This document shows positions 17,482 through 26,716 of a stretch of DNA of 64,000 nucleotides, piece by piece. This DNA is from UBA11889 sp046582115. Its GTDB lineage: Bacteria; Pseudomonadota; Gammaproteobacteria; Pseudomonadales; Azotimanducaceae. The DNA lies in NCBI GenBank assembly GCA_046582115.1, contig JAYGFA010000047.1, forward strand, positions 1-64,000. Reading direction: 5' to 3'. Below the pieces are notes generated by a model, which was given only the letters and a program-made list of their open reading frames with translations, searched no databases and was not told the origin of the DNA. The translations under genes were made by a program, and so were the position numbers. Position 1 is the stretch's first letter; every line of letters begins with the position of its first letter.

Positions 17482-17994
17482 ATGGAAGCACCCGCACCCA
17501 CATTGAAACTGGCAAGCCTAAAAGAGGCGAAAACGATCGCCAGTTTGTCACGCGATGAGATCGAAGCCGGACTCGGATGGCGTTGGCGTGTGGAGGCGAT
17601 CACGGCGATGATCCGTGATCCGGATGCTATCGTCGTTTGTGCACACGTGCCGATGGACAACGACACCATCCAACATTTTGCCGGCTTTGGCATCATGCAG
17701 TTCGAGCTCGATCACGCGCATCTAAATCTACTCGCCGTGGCACCGAAGTACAGGCGCCAAGGCATCGCGCGTGAACTGCTCCAGTGGTTGGAAAAAACCG
17801 CGCTGGTCGCTGGCATTGATACCGTCACGCTCGAAGTCCGCGCCGTCAACGTGCCAGCGAGAGCGTTTTATCGAGATGCGGGTTACCAAGAAAACGAATA
17901 TCTGCGCCGCTATTACCGAACACCAGACGGCAAGACCGAGGCGGCCTACCGCATGCGCCGCTCGCTGCGTCAAGGGCGATTTCGTCGCGCATAA
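17482..17994 (+). CDS. GNAT family N-acetyltransferase (RimI-like)
   Basis: A 170-residue acetyltransferase with a GNAT fold. The acetyl-CoA binding motif A is LLAVAPKYRRQGIARELLQWLEK. The preceding beta strand is GIMQFELDHAHLNL, and the C-terminal part has VRAVNVPARAFYRDAGYQE, the RimI-like motif B. RimI-type enzymes acetylate protein N-termini such as ribosomal protein S18; other substrates are possible. ATG 17482 has AGGGA about 11 bases upstream; a TTG directly before is in frame. It lies between the APH kinase and the CDF transporter on the same strand. Confidence 0.87.
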   Translation: MEAPAPTLKLASLKEAKTIASLSRDEIEAGLGWRWRVEAITAMIRDPDAIVVCAHVPMDNDTIQHFAGFGIMQFELDHAHLNLLAVAPKYRRQGIARELLQWLEKTALVAGIDTVTLEVRAVNVPARAFYRDAGYQENEYLRRYYRTPDGKTEAAYRMRRSLRQGRFRRA

Positions 17995-18036
17995 ATCGTA
18001 TAGGGGCCACACTGTCTACGACGTTTGCAGGCCCGC

Positions 18037-18042
18037 TATAAT
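18037..18042 (+). promoter_or_regulatory. candidate -10 element for the CDF transporter gene
   Basis: A perfect TATAAT lies 32 bases before the GTG start at 18075. No good -35 hexamer is visible at the expected spacing, so support is limited to the -10 match and its position. Confidence 0.3.
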
Positions 18043-18074
18043 GCGGTCTGGAATCGAACCGGTCTCAAGTTACC

Positions 18075-18956
18075 GTGGTACACAAACACGCAAGTCCCGA
18101 AATATCTCGTGATGAGTCTCCACTCGGCAGCGCGTTTCTTCTCATCTCGGTATTCGCCGTGGTCGAGGCCTTCGGTGGGTTGTTTGCGAACTCGCTGACG
18201 CTGCTAGCGGACGCTGGGCATATGCTGCTGGACGCGTCCGCACTCGGCCTGTCGTGGTTCGCGGTGCGTCTGTCCAGGCGTCAACATACCGAAACCCACT
18301 CCTATGGCTATCATCGCTCCCAAGTTCTTGCCGCGTTCGTCAACGCGCTATTGTTGGTCGCGCTATGTGGCTGGATTGTAGTTGAAGCCGTTTCAAGACT
18401 CGAAAGCCGACTGCAGATGTTGCCTCTACCCGCGCTTTTGATCGCAACGCTCGGCCTGGTAGTGAACCTAGCCGCTTTTCGAATGTTGCACGGCACCTCC
18501 GGTAACCTCAATGTGCGCAGTGCCGCACTTCATGTTCTTGGCGACCTTCTGGGTTCCTGTGCGGCTATAGCTGCCGCAGCGCTCGTCTGGCTGTTTGAAT
18601 GGTATTTGGCAGATCCGATTCTCGCCCTCGTCGTGGTCGCAATTTTATTGCGCGGTGCATGGAAATTGCTGAGCGAATCAATCCATATCTTGCTTGAGGG
18701 CGTGCCCGATGATCTTGACCTCGATGTCATCCGGAATACGTTAACCGCCGGAGTCTCGGGCGTCCTGGAAGTTCACCACCTCCACGCATGGGCACTAACT
18801 AATGAACGCCCGATGGTGACACTTCATGCCACGGTCGACGAATTTACCGACGAATTCGCCGCGGTAGCATCCATCAAAGCTGTGCTCAACGAAAGTTTTG
18901 GCATCGACCATTCAACCATCCAAGTAGAACGCGGACCCTGTCTCGACGATTCGTAA
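18075..18956 (+). CDS. cation diffusion facilitator (zinc/divalent metal exporter)
   Basis: A 293-residue inner-membrane CDF transporter of the CzcD/ZitB type that exports Zn2+ or similar ions in exchange for protons. Six hydrophobic segments lie between about residues 15 and 200. The metal-site HxxxD motifs are present in TM2 (DAGHMLLDAS) and TM5 (ALHVLGDLLGS), the pattern associated with zinc. The C-terminal cytoplasmic ferredoxin-like domain contains EVHHLHAWALTNERPMVTLH. The start is GTG 18075 with no strong ribosome binding site. Regulation by metal is not visible in the sequence. Confidence 0.9.
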   Translation: MVHKHASPEISRDESPLGSAFLLISVFAVVEAFGGLFANSLTLLADAGHMLLDASALGLSWFAVRLSRRQHTETHSYGYHRSQVLAAFVNALLLVALCGWIVVEAVSRLESRLQMLPLPALLIATLGLVVNLAAFRMLHGTSGNLNVRSAALHVLGDLLGSCAAIAAAALVWLFEWYLADPILALVVVAILLRGAWKLLSESIHILLEGVPDDLDLDVIRNTLTAGVSGVLEVHHLHAWALTNERPMVTLHATVDEFTDEFAAVASIKAVLNESFGIDHSTIQVERGPCLDDS

Positions 18957-19283
18957 CAAGAGCGCTACTGATATTTGCTCTAAAATCATGAACCGCCCAG
19001 TTGACATCGATTACCGTCATTTGCCGAGCGCTGCGTGCCCTCTCTCATCGATGCAGGACTCGCGGTTATACATACGTTGGCCCTTAGGGGACGGTTAGTG
19101 CAACAGGTAAATGCGTTAACACCGATGGACACGCCATGTTTCCGGGGACGGTATTGGTGATGTGTTGACCGATGCTGACGTAAAGTGTGGGATCAACGCG
19201 CAAGAAAGCGGTGAAAACCTCGCCGTCGCCGGCACCATCGCGCCGGTGGTACTGTTACCACCAATAAGGCGTCCAACAAAGCT
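18957..19283. other. intergenic region without a supported gene
   Basis: These 327 bases between the CDF and lipA genes hold only short open stretches: a 36-codon frame from about 18988, and a longer coding-like run (about 19150-19270) with no start codon. I recognise no protein family. It could contain a decayed gene or the lipA promoter; a TTGACA at about 19000 has no matching -10. Confidence 0.4.
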
Positions 19284-20255
19284 ATGAACCATCGAACGCT
19301 GAGCGGCGAAAAATATGTGACCGAGCGCGGGCGTGTGGCCATAAAAAATGGGATCAAACAAAACTCCCGTTTATTACCGGCACGCGACGTCACCTTAAAC
19401 CCGCACAAGCCGCCATGGCTGCGAGTGCGATTAGCCGGAAATGGACGTTTTGAGTCGGTGCGAGATACGGTCCGTAGCCAGCAACTCGCAACCGTTTGTG
19501 AAGAGTCCCACTGCCCCAACATCAGCGAGTGCTGGGGACATGGTACTGCCACCTTGATGCTCATGGGTGCTGTTTGCACGCGTGCGTGTCGTTTTTGCGC
19601 TGTCGACACGGGCAATCCTGGTGGATGGCTCGACGAAGACGAACCTTCGAAAGTTGCCGAGTCGGTGCGTCGTATGGATCTCTCCTACGTCGTACTCACG
19701 TCCGTCGATCGTGATGACTTGATGGATGGCGGAGCAGCGCACTTCGCGAAGTGCGTGCGCGCCGTCAAGGAACGATCGCCCGAAACCACTGTCGAGGTAC
19801 TCACTCCCGACTTTCAAGGAGACGAACAAGCAATACGTACCGTAGTGGAATCAGGTATCTCTGTCTTTGCACAAAACCTGGAAACCGTTAAGCGCCTGAC
19901 CTACGCGGTGCGCGATCCACGCGCAGGGTACGCTCAAACCTTAGCAGTCCTCGAATTTGCGGGGAAACTCGGCAGCGTGCGGACCAAAACCAGTTTAATG
20001 CTCGGTTTAGGCGAGCTCGAACAAGAAGTACGTCAGGCGTTAGCGGATCTTGCTAATTTAGGCGTTGACTTCCTTACGCTTGGTCAATACCTACAACCTA
20101 CGCCTAACCACCTTCCCGTTGCCCGTTGGGTACATCCCGTCGAATTTGAACGTTATCGGCACTGGGCTCTGGAATTGGGGTTCAAAGGGGTTGCGGCAGG
20201 CCCCCTGGTTCGTTCCAGCTACCGCGCAGATCAGCTCGTTGCTGGCTTGGACTGA
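19284..20255 (+). CDS. lipA: lipoyl synthase
   Basis: LipA inserts two sulfurs into octanoyl groups on the E2 and GcvH proteins, using radical SAM chemistry. The length, 323 residues, is normal. The auxiliary cluster cysteines are in CEESHCPNISECW and the SAM-cluster motif is CTRACRFCAVDTG. Downstream, YVVLTSVDRDDLMDGGA and LEVLTPDFQGD-type segments match the family, and SSYRADQL near the end contains the conserved C-terminal serine region. No lipB precedes it in the window, though lipB-lipA pairing is common. The start at ATG 19284 gives the expected N-terminal extension before NPHKPPWLRVRL. Confidence 0.95.
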   Translation: MNHRTLSGEKYVTERGRVAIKNGIKQNSRLLPARDVTLNPHKPPWLRVRLAGNGRFESVRDTVRSQQLATVCEESHCPNISECWGHGTATLMLMGAVCTRACRFCAVDTGNPGGWLDEDEPSKVAESVRRMDLSYVVLTSVDRDDLMDGGAAHFAKCVRAVKERSPETTVEVLTPDFQGDEQAIRTVVESGISVFAQNLETVKRLTYAVRDPRAGYAQTLAVLEFAGKLGSVRTKTSLMLGLGELEQEVRQALADLANLGVDFLTLGQYLQPTPNHLPVARWVHPVEFERYRHWALELGFKGVAAGPLVRSSYRADQLVAGLD

Positions 20256-20340
20256 CTCACGCGTAAAGGAATTCCTCCAGTCATCTCGATCTGGCGGCAC
20301 AGCTGACAAACCTTCGAGCTAACCCCGTTATACTGAGGGG

Positions 20341-21687
20341 ATGCTCGTTTTCGAAGACAATAACGACGCCATCCCCATTGAACTGGTCAGCTCTGAAACG
20401 CTCGAATCTTGGCGCTCAGCACAAAACGAAAACACGCTGGCGTGGATGGTTCGTACGCAATTTGAAGGCAAGGCCAACCAACACTTCTTCGTCCCAACAA
20501 CGAACGGCCAGCCGGAGCGCGTAATCGCGGGTATTGGTGAACGGCCTTCGATCAACAGCATTGGTGATTTGCCAGTTATTCTGCCTGCTGGCCAATATCG
20601 TCTCGACGACGCCGCCAAGGCTGTCATCCTCGGTTGGGGCCTCGGCGCTTATCAGTTTGCTGCCTATAAGAATGTGCGCGCCTTACCTAAACTCTACGTG
20701 GGTGAAGATACCTCCGACGTAACAGGCGAGCTGCACGCCATTGCGCTTTGTCGAGATCTGATCAATACCCCTACCTCGGACATGCTTCCCCACCACCTGG
20801 AGGGCGCCGCTCGCAAACTGGCGACACGCCACAACGCGACTATTGAGGTTACGACAGGTGACGAACTGTTAGTCCGTGGATTGAACATTATTCATGCGGT
20901 AGGTCGTGCGAGTTCATCCGCTCCGCGCTTGATCGATATTCATTGGGGTGACACCTCGCAGCCCGCTATCACATTGGTCGGCAAAGGCGTGTGTTTCGAC
21001 AGTGGCGGGTTGGACCTTAAATCACATAGCAACATGCGCCTGATGAAAAAAGATATGGGCGGCGCAGCGACCGTCCTCGGTCTCGCCGACCTGATCATGT
21101 CTCGTCGCCTCCCGCTTCGAGTGCGCGTATTGATTCCCGCAGTGGAAAACGCCGTCTCCGCCAACGCCTTCCGACCAGGCGACGTGCTGCATTCGTACTT
21201 AGGACTTACCGTAGAAATTGACAATACGGATGCCGAAGGCCGTCTAATATTATGCGATGCTCTCGCGTTAGCTGCAGAAGAAAACCCGACGATGATCATT
21301 GACTACGCAACCCTAACAGGAGCCGCGCGCTCAGCGCTCGGAACCGAGCTTCCCGCAATGTTCAGCAACTCAGACCGCTTGGCTGCAGCGGTGATCGACT
21401 CGGCGCTGTCTGCCGAAGATCCTGTTTGGCGTATGCCGTTGTATACCGACTACCGGGCATTGTTGAAAAGTGAAATCGCCGACATCGTTAACTCGGCCAA
21501 TACGCCCTATGGTGGTGCGATTACAGCCGCGCTTTTTCTTGAGCGCTTCGTCGGCGAGGTTCCTTGGCTGCACTTTGACATCATGGGATGGAATCTGCGC
21601 AAACGACCGGCGCATCCCGAAGGTGGCGAAGCCATGGCGCTACGAGCCGTTTTCGAGTTTCTCCGCCGTCGATACGCGGGCGATTAA
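20341..21687 (+). CDS. leucyl aminopeptidase family (M17) peptidase
   Basis: A 448-residue M17 cytosolic aminopeptidase that removes N-terminal residues from peptides using two metal ions. The catalytic C-terminal domain starts near residue 145. Metal and catalytic residues are in GKGVCFDSGGLDLKS, MKKDMGGAATVLGLA and the hallmark NTDAEGRLILCDALALA. The N-terminal domain is divergent, as in the PepB-like branch. The start codon directly follows GAGGGG with no spacing, and TATACT lies just upstream, so a leaderless transcript is possible. It is followed by cysS after 13 bases. Confidence 0.9.
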   Translation: MLVFEDNNDAIPIELVSSETLESWRSAQNENTLAWMVRTQFEGKANQHFFVPTTNGQPERVIAGIGERPSINSIGDLPVILPAGQYRLDDAAKAVILGWGLGAYQFAAYKNVRALPKLYVGEDTSDVTGELHAIALCRDLINTPTSDMLPHHLEGAARKLATRHNATIEVTTGDELLVRGLNIIHAVGRASSSAPRLIDIHWGDTSQPAITLVGKGVCFDSGGLDLKSHSNMRLMKKDMGGAATVLGLADLIMSRRLPLRVRVLIPAVENAVSANAFRPGDVLHSYLGLTVEIDNTDAEGRLILCDALALAAEENPTMIIDYATLTGAARSALGTELPAMFSNSDRLAAAVIDSALSAEDPVWRMPLYTDYRALLKSEIADIVNSANTPYGGAITAALFLERFVGEVPWLHFDIMGWNLRKRPAHPEGGEAMALRAVFEFLRRRYAGD

Positions 21688-21700
21688 TTCCCAGACTTGT

Positions 21701-23095
21701 ATGGACATCTTTATTCACAATACCCGCACGCGGAAGAAGGAACGCTTCGAACCAGCATCGCAAAACGACGTGCGCATCTATGTGTGCGGCCCCACCGTCT
21801 ACGACCGAGTGCATATCGGAAATGGACGACCCGCCGTTGTCTTCGACGTCCTGGTCCGAGTGTTACGGCTTTACTACAAGAACGTACGTTATGTCCGCAA
21901 CATTACTGACATTGACGACAAGATCAATACAGCGGCCCGAGCTGCCACCGAACGCATCGCTGAGTTTACGGATCGCTTGGCAGCTGCCTATCAAAAAGAT
22001 GTCGCTGCGTTGGGGGTGCTGGAGCCCACGGTTGAGCCTCGCGCTACAGGCCACATTCCCGAAATCATCGACATGATCAAACTGCTGGTCGAACGCGGAC
22101 ACGCCTACGAAGCCGAAGGGCACGTGCTTTTTGATGTTCAAAGCGACCCAGGCTATGGCAGCTTGTCACGACGTTCCTTGACCGACATGCTCGACGGCGC
22201 TCGCGTCGAAGTGGCACCGTATAAGCGGGATCCAAAGGACTTCGTTCTATGGAAGCCGTCGACTGACGACCTCCCAGGTTGGGGTAGTCCCTGGGGTCGG
22301 GGACGACCCGGATGGCATATTGAATGTTCCGCGATGATCCATAAACATCTTGGCCCCACTATCGACATCCACGGCGGTGGCAACGACCTAACGTTTCCGC
22401 ATCACGAAAACGAACTTGCGCAAGGACGATGTGCCGGGGACCACGCCGATTATGTGCGTTACTGGATGCATAACGGAATGCTCACGATGGGGAGCGAAAA
22501 AATGTCGAAGAGCATCGGTAACATCGTCACCATCCACGAACTCCTCAAAACGCACGATGGCGAGGTACTGCGTTACGCCCTGCTCTCAGGCCAGTACCGT
22601 CAGAGCCTAGTGTGGGAAGAACGGTTGCTAGAGCAAGCTCGGTCGAGTCTTGACACACTGTATCAAGCCCTGCGCACAGCGACCGCTAATAGCCTAAATA
22701 CGGCTCGGTTCTACGCCAATTCACCCGCATCCGAATTTCCCGATGCAGTGCTCGAAGCGCTAGCCGATGATTTGAACACCCCCGTGGCTCTTGCTGCGCT
22801 GCATGCACTCGCAGGCAAAATTCACGGTGCTGATAGCGAAACGGAAAAGTCCAATCTTCGAGAACAATTACTCGCCGGCGGTTGGCTAATGGGCATCCTG
22901 AGTACCCCGGTAGAGCAATACTTTCAGACTGACGCTGCCCTTGATAATACCTCGATCCAGGCGCTCATCGATGAACGCCAAGCCGCCCGTACAGCGAAAG
23001 ATTTTGCCCGAGCAGACCAAATACGCGATCAGCTAATGGCAAGCGGGATTGAACTGGAAGACACGGTCGAGGGTACTCGCTGGAGAACATTTTAA
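21701..23095 (+). CDS. cysS: cysteinyl-tRNA synthetase
   Basis: CysRS charges tRNA-Cys. The protein has 464 residues, the standard size. The Rossmann HIGH motif appears as VYDRVHIGNGRP (HIGN form) and the KMSKS loop as SEKMSKSIGN. The zinc-binding residues are in YVCGPTVYD, GWHIECSAM and FPHHENELAQ. The C-terminal anticodon-binding region includes DDLNTPVALAALH and AKDFARADQIRDQL. The HIGN form is common in alphaproteobacterial enzymes, and this copy looks more like those than the Escherichia coli type. ATG 21701 has no obvious Shine-Dalgarno, and coupling to the upstream peptidase gene is likely. Confidence 0.95.
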   Translation: MDIFIHNTRTRKKERFEPASQNDVRIYVCGPTVYDRVHIGNGRPAVVFDVLVRVLRLYYKNVRYVRNITDIDDKINTAARAATERIAEFTDRLAAAYQKDVAALGVLEPTVEPRATGHIPEIIDMIKLLVERGHAYEAEGHVLFDVQSDPGYGSLSRRSLTDMLDGARVEVAPYKRDPKDFVLWKPSTDDLPGWGSPWGRGRPGWHIECSAMIHKHLGPTIDIHGGGNDLTFPHHENELAQGRCAGDHADYVRYWMHNGMLTMGSEKMSKSIGNIVTIHELLKTHDGEVLRYALLSGQYRQSLVWEERLLEQARSSLDTLYQALRTATANSLNTARFYANSPASEFPDAVLEALADDLNTPVALAALHALAGKIHGADSETEKSNLREQLLAGGWLMGILSTPVEQYFQTDAALDNTSIQALIDERQAARTAKDFARADQIRDQLMASGIELEDTVEGTRWRTF

Positions 23096-23186
23096 GCATT
23101 ATCGCCGCGCTTCGATTCTAATTTTTCTGGTACGCACTAGCCTACCCCCGTATATTGCGGCGCGAGCGTAACTATGTGTGCGCTGA

Positions 23187-23380
23187 AACCAATTGTTTCG
23201 AGTGAACGGGAAGTCGGTGCGATTCCGACACTGTCCCCGCAACGGTAAAGTAGATCAAAGCATCGCGTGTCGGCTAATAGCGACGCTGCAAGCCACTGGC
23301 TTAATCCTGCTGGTAAGGCGCGAGCGCTATTTCAAAAGAAACGTCTACCAAGTCCGGAGACCGGCTCGAACCGTATCCAT
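23187..23380 (+). ncRNA. cobalamin riboswitch
   Basis: The leader before the TonB receptor gene carries the conserved B12-box core. It reads GGGAAGTCGGTGCGATTCC then GACACTGTCCCCGCAACGGTAA across about 23208-23248, matching the GGTG-N-A-N-TCC and GTCCCCGC-ACGGT consensus. The 3' conserved element AGTCCGGAGACCGGC is at about 23351-23365. The ribosome binding site AAGGAGG (23401-23407) lies downstream, so adenosylcobalamin binding probably sequesters it or the nearby leader and lowers translation of the receptor when B12 is plentiful. The exact RNA ends are estimated. Confidence 0.93.
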
Positions 23381-23416
23381 CTGCCATTCGCGGAGTGACG
23401 AAGGAGGATTGTTCCA

Positions 23417-25273
23417 ATGTGTTTAACTTCTTTTCGGCGCCTACGGGTTGTCACAATTTCAACCTTCTTTTGCGGTTTCTGTGCCTTCGCAGACGAAGAA
23501 ATCATTACCGAAATAATTGTGAGTGCAAGCCGACTAGAAACCACCGAACAGCCGGTCCACGTACTTGAGATCGACGACCAGACAGGACCTCTCATGGCTG
23601 TGGACCTACTTCGCGGGATATCAAGCGTCGCTGTTTCTCAATCGGGCAACCGGGGTTCTTTAACACAATTACGTCTTCGCGGAGCGGAGGCAAATCATGT
23701 CATGGTATTAATCGATGGCGTGCAGGCAAACGACCCTGCCATCGGATCGGAATTCAATTTTGGCACTCTCCACGGTATCGGTATCAGGCGTATTGAGGTC
23801 CTGAATGGCCCGCAGAGTGCAGTGCATGGAGCTAACGCACTAGCCGGCATTATCTTTATAGACACGACCCCCGACGCCGACCGCACTTCTGCGTATCTTG
23901 GGATAGGAACGGAACAAACCATCACTTCCTCTATCGACTTCGCACGAGTTAAACCCGGTGGGCACATCAGCACTTCAATCGCGAGCACCAAAAGCGATGG
24001 AACCAACGTTTCACTATTTGGTAACGAAAACGACGCGTTTAAGAACAACAACTTTAATTTCAACGCCAAACGCTCGGTTGCTGACTGGACGGTAAAAATG
24101 ACCTCTCGGTTAACTCGGACATGGGCCGACTTCGATCCAACACCCTATCCGGCATTCGTTCCCGTCGACGGCGATCTGCGCAACAATACAGACCAGAGAT
24201 TAATTGGTGTATCCGGGGCTTGGAGTGGTTCGGACTACTGGACACCCACAGTTCACCTCGCAAATACCCGCGCACGGTTAAGTAATGTCTCCGATGGATC
24301 CGTTACTGACAGCAGTATAGGCAAGCGGCGTAACATTACGTTCTCCAACAACTTTAGCTTTTGGAATGGCCAGCGGCTGAACGTAACAGTGGGACATCAG
24401 ACGGAAGAATTACTTCGGCACGGCGTCCCGAGTGCGTACGGTGACCCTAACCAAAGTCAACAAACCCGGTCATTCAATATCGCCGCTGAATATCTCTATA
24501 CCTGGCAGCCCGTCGCAGCATCATTTTCGATTAGGCACGATCAAAACAGTTTGTTCGAGGATGCTACGACTTTTGGCATCGGTGGTAGTGTTCTTCTTCG
24601 ATCTACAAAGTGGTTCGCTCGAATCGCTTCGGGAATCAAGAATCCATCCTTTACGGAACGTTTCGGCTACACGCCTGACACGTTCGTCGGCAACCCTGAT
24701 CTAACGCCCGAATCATCGGTAGAGTTTCAGGTAGGCGTACGGCGATCTTGGCGCGATTTAAATCTTTCGCTTGTATATTTCGACGCTAACCTCAGGGACG
24801 AAATCGACGGGTTTTTTTACGACTCCATCAACATGGGTTTCACGGCTAGGAATATCAGTGGCACGAGTCATCGATCCGGCACCGAAGCAACCGTCGAGAT
24901 ACAAAGAGGATCACATTCATTGGACGCGAATTACAGCGTAATCAATAGCACTGAATCTGGACGTCGTGAAGTACGCCGACCACGAACCCTTGGCCGGATA
25001 AATTATACGTTCCGTGTCGGCAACCGTTGGCGTCTAGCGGCTGTGTTCACGCATACCGGGAGTCAAATCGACATTGATTACTCTACCTACCCCGGAACCC
25101 GTCGGCGACTTGATCCCTACCAACTGGTAAATATGGGTGCGACCTTTCACGTGAGTCCCCATCTTCACCTCCAACTTTTCGTGGAAAACCTATTCAACGC
25201 AAAATCACAAGACGTATTCGGTTATCGTAGCCCAGGTACCGCGATACATGGCGGGATCCGCGCATCATTATAA
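23417..25273 (+). CDS. btuB: TonB-dependent vitamin B12 receptor
   Basis: An outer-membrane receptor of 618 residues that imports corrinoids with energy from TonB. A signal peptide occupies about residues 1-25 (ending FCAFADE). A TonB box-like ITEIIVSASR follows, then a plug domain (residues about 40-155, with RLRGAEANHVMVLIDGVQAND and EVLNGPQSAVHGANALAG). The 22-stranded barrel includes NPSFTERFGY and LTPESSVEFQVG. It ends GTAIHGGIRASL. The cobalamin riboswitch directly upstream supports the B12 assignment. ATG 23417 has AAGGAGG 9 bases before it. No BtuCDF transport genes are in the window. Confidence 0.93.
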   Translation: MCLTSFRRLRVVTISTFFCGFCAFADEEIITEIIVSASRLETTEQPVHVLEIDDQTGPLMAVDLLRGISSVAVSQSGNRGSLTQLRLRGAEANHVMVLIDGVQANDPAIGSEFNFGTLHGIGIRRIEVLNGPQSAVHGANALAGIIFIDTTPDADRTSAYLGIGTEQTITSSIDFARVKPGGHISTSIASTKSDGTNVSLFGNENDAFKNNNFNFNAKRSVADWTVKMTSRLTRTWADFDPTPYPAFVPVDGDLRNNTDQRLIGVSGAWSGSDYWTPTVHLANTRARLSNVSDGSVTDSSIGKRRNITFSNNFSFWNGQRLNVTVGHQTEELLRHGVPSAYGDPNQSQQTRSFNIAAEYLYTWQPVAASFSIRHDQNSLFEDATTFGIGGSVLLRSTKWFARIASGIKNPSFTERFGYTPDTFVGNPDLTPESSVEFQVGVRRSWRDLNLSLVYFDANLRDEIDGFFYDSINMGFTARNISGTSHRSGTEATVEIQRGSHSLDANYSVINSTESGRREVRRPRTLGRINYTFRVGNRWRLAAVFTHTGSQIDIDYSTYPGTRRRLDPYQLVNMGATFHVSPHLHLQLFVENLFNAKSQDVFGYRSPGTAIHGGIRASL

Positions 25274-25296
25274 ATAGCGACTCAATCGGCCTGCAC

Positions 25297-26673
25297 GTGG
25301 GGGCAATGTGGGATGAAAGTATCGTTCCAACGCTCCACGAATACATTCGTATACCAAATAAGTCTCCAGCTTTTGATCGAGACTGGGAAAAACACGGTTA
25401 CATGGACGATGCCGCAAATCTACTCGTCGACTGGGTCGCCCAAACGGACATTACAGGATTAATGCACCGCGTGGTTCGCTTGGAAGGACGCACGCCCCTC
25501 ATCCTCATCGAGATCCCAGGCGAATGTGGCAACGTCTTAATGTACGGGCACTTTGACAAACAACCCGAATTCAGCGGTTGGGTGGAGGGGCTTGGTCCAT
25601 GGACTCCAATCGAAAAAGACGGTCGGCTGTACGGACGAGGCGGCGCCGACGATGGCTACGCGATCTTCGCTAGCCTTGCGGCGATTAGTGCGTTACAAGC
25701 CCAGAACCTTCCGCACCCTCGGTGTCTGATCCTCGTTGAAAGCTGTGAAGAAAGTGGTAGTTACGATCTTCCCAGCTATATCGACCATTTGAAGGACGAG
25801 ATCGGTGAACCCGAACTGGTCATTTGCTTGGACGCGGAATGTGGAAATTACGATCAACTTTGGTTGACGACGTCGTTACGCGGGACATTGAGCGGAACGC
25901 TTAACGTTGAAGTACTTTCCGAGGGCGTACATTCCGGTGCAGCAGGAGGGATTGTACCGTCGAGTTTTCGGCTACTCCGCCAGTTACTCGACCGGGTTGA
26001 GAATGCGGTCTCGGGAAAACTACTCGACTTTCTTCAGGTCCCGATTAGTGCCGATGTTCGCGCGCAAGCTAACCGAGTCGCCTCGGTCCTCGGACCCACC
26101 GTACTCGATCGTTTCCCCTGGTCGGGTAAAACCCGACCTACGACTAACTCGTCAAGCGAATTGGTCTTAGCCAATACCTGGGGGAGTAGCATGGCAGTCG
26201 TGGGTCTCGCGGGAGCTCCAGACCCCTCAAACGCCGGTAATACATTGCGGCCTTCAACAGCGGCAAAACTTGTCTTCCGTCTACCCCCATCACTGGACGC
26301 GAACGAAGCCGCGAATCGGGTCAAATCAGTGTTCGAAAAGGATCCGCCACAAGGCGCCACCGTGTCCTTCGACCTCGAGAGTCCACAAACTGGGTGGTAT
26401 GCGAAAAGTCTGTCCCCAACCCTATTGGCCTCGCTCGAACGGAGTTCGAAAACTTTTTTTGGGGCCCCGATGATGACCATGGGGACAGGTGGGACAATCC
26501 CATTTATGAAAATGCTGGGGGATCGATTTCCCTCGTGTCAGTTCTTCGTGACGGGTGTTCTCGGCCCACATTCCAATGCCCATGGACCGAATGAATTTCT
26601 CCACATCGACACTGGAAAACGCGTGACGTGCTGCGTCGCCGAGGTTCTAGCCGACCGAGCATTGACACCGTAA
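25297..26673 (+). CDS. M20 family metallopeptidase (carnosinase/CNDP-like)
   Basis: A 458-residue dinuclear zinc peptidase of the M20 family, without a signal peptide. The first metal His is in MYGHFDKQPEFSGW and the bridging Asp in GRGGADDGYAIF. The general base and second metal Glu are in LVESCEESGS, and the lid domain has GVHSGAAGG. Late metal-site residues are in GTGGTIPFM and GPHSNAHGPNE. Substrates are probably di- or tripeptides. The start is GTG 25297 or ATG 25306, and neither has a good ribosome binding site. It follows the receptor gene by 23 bases. Confidence 0.88.
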   Translation: MGAMWDESIVPTLHEYIRIPNKSPAFDRDWEKHGYMDDAANLLVDWVAQTDITGLMHRVVRLEGRTPLILIEIPGECGNVLMYGHFDKQPEFSGWVEGLGPWTPIEKDGRLYGRGGADDGYAIFASLAAISALQAQNLPHPRCLILVESCEESGSYDLPSYIDHLKDEIGEPELVICLDAECGNYDQLWLTTSLRGTLSGTLNVEVLSEGVHSGAAGGIVPSSFRLLRQLLDRVENAVSGKLLDFLQVPISADVRAQANRVASVLGPTVLDRFPWSGKTRPTTNSSSELVLANTWGSSMAVVGLAGAPDPSNAGNTLRPSTAAKLVFRLPPSLDANEAANRVKSVFEKDPPQGATVSFDLESPQTGWYAKSLSPTLLASLERSSKTFFGAPMMTMGTGGTIPFMKMLGDRFPSCQFFVTGVLGPHSNAHGPNEFLHIDTGKRVTCCVAEVLADRALTP

Positions 26674-26716
26674 CCTGTTTGAAGCGCGGCCATTCGTCGC
26701 AGCTCCCTAATATCCA

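Noticed and set aside
19116..19361. Reverse ORF of 81 codons upstream of lipA
   Set aside because: Overlaps the lipA start antisense and has no recognisable features.
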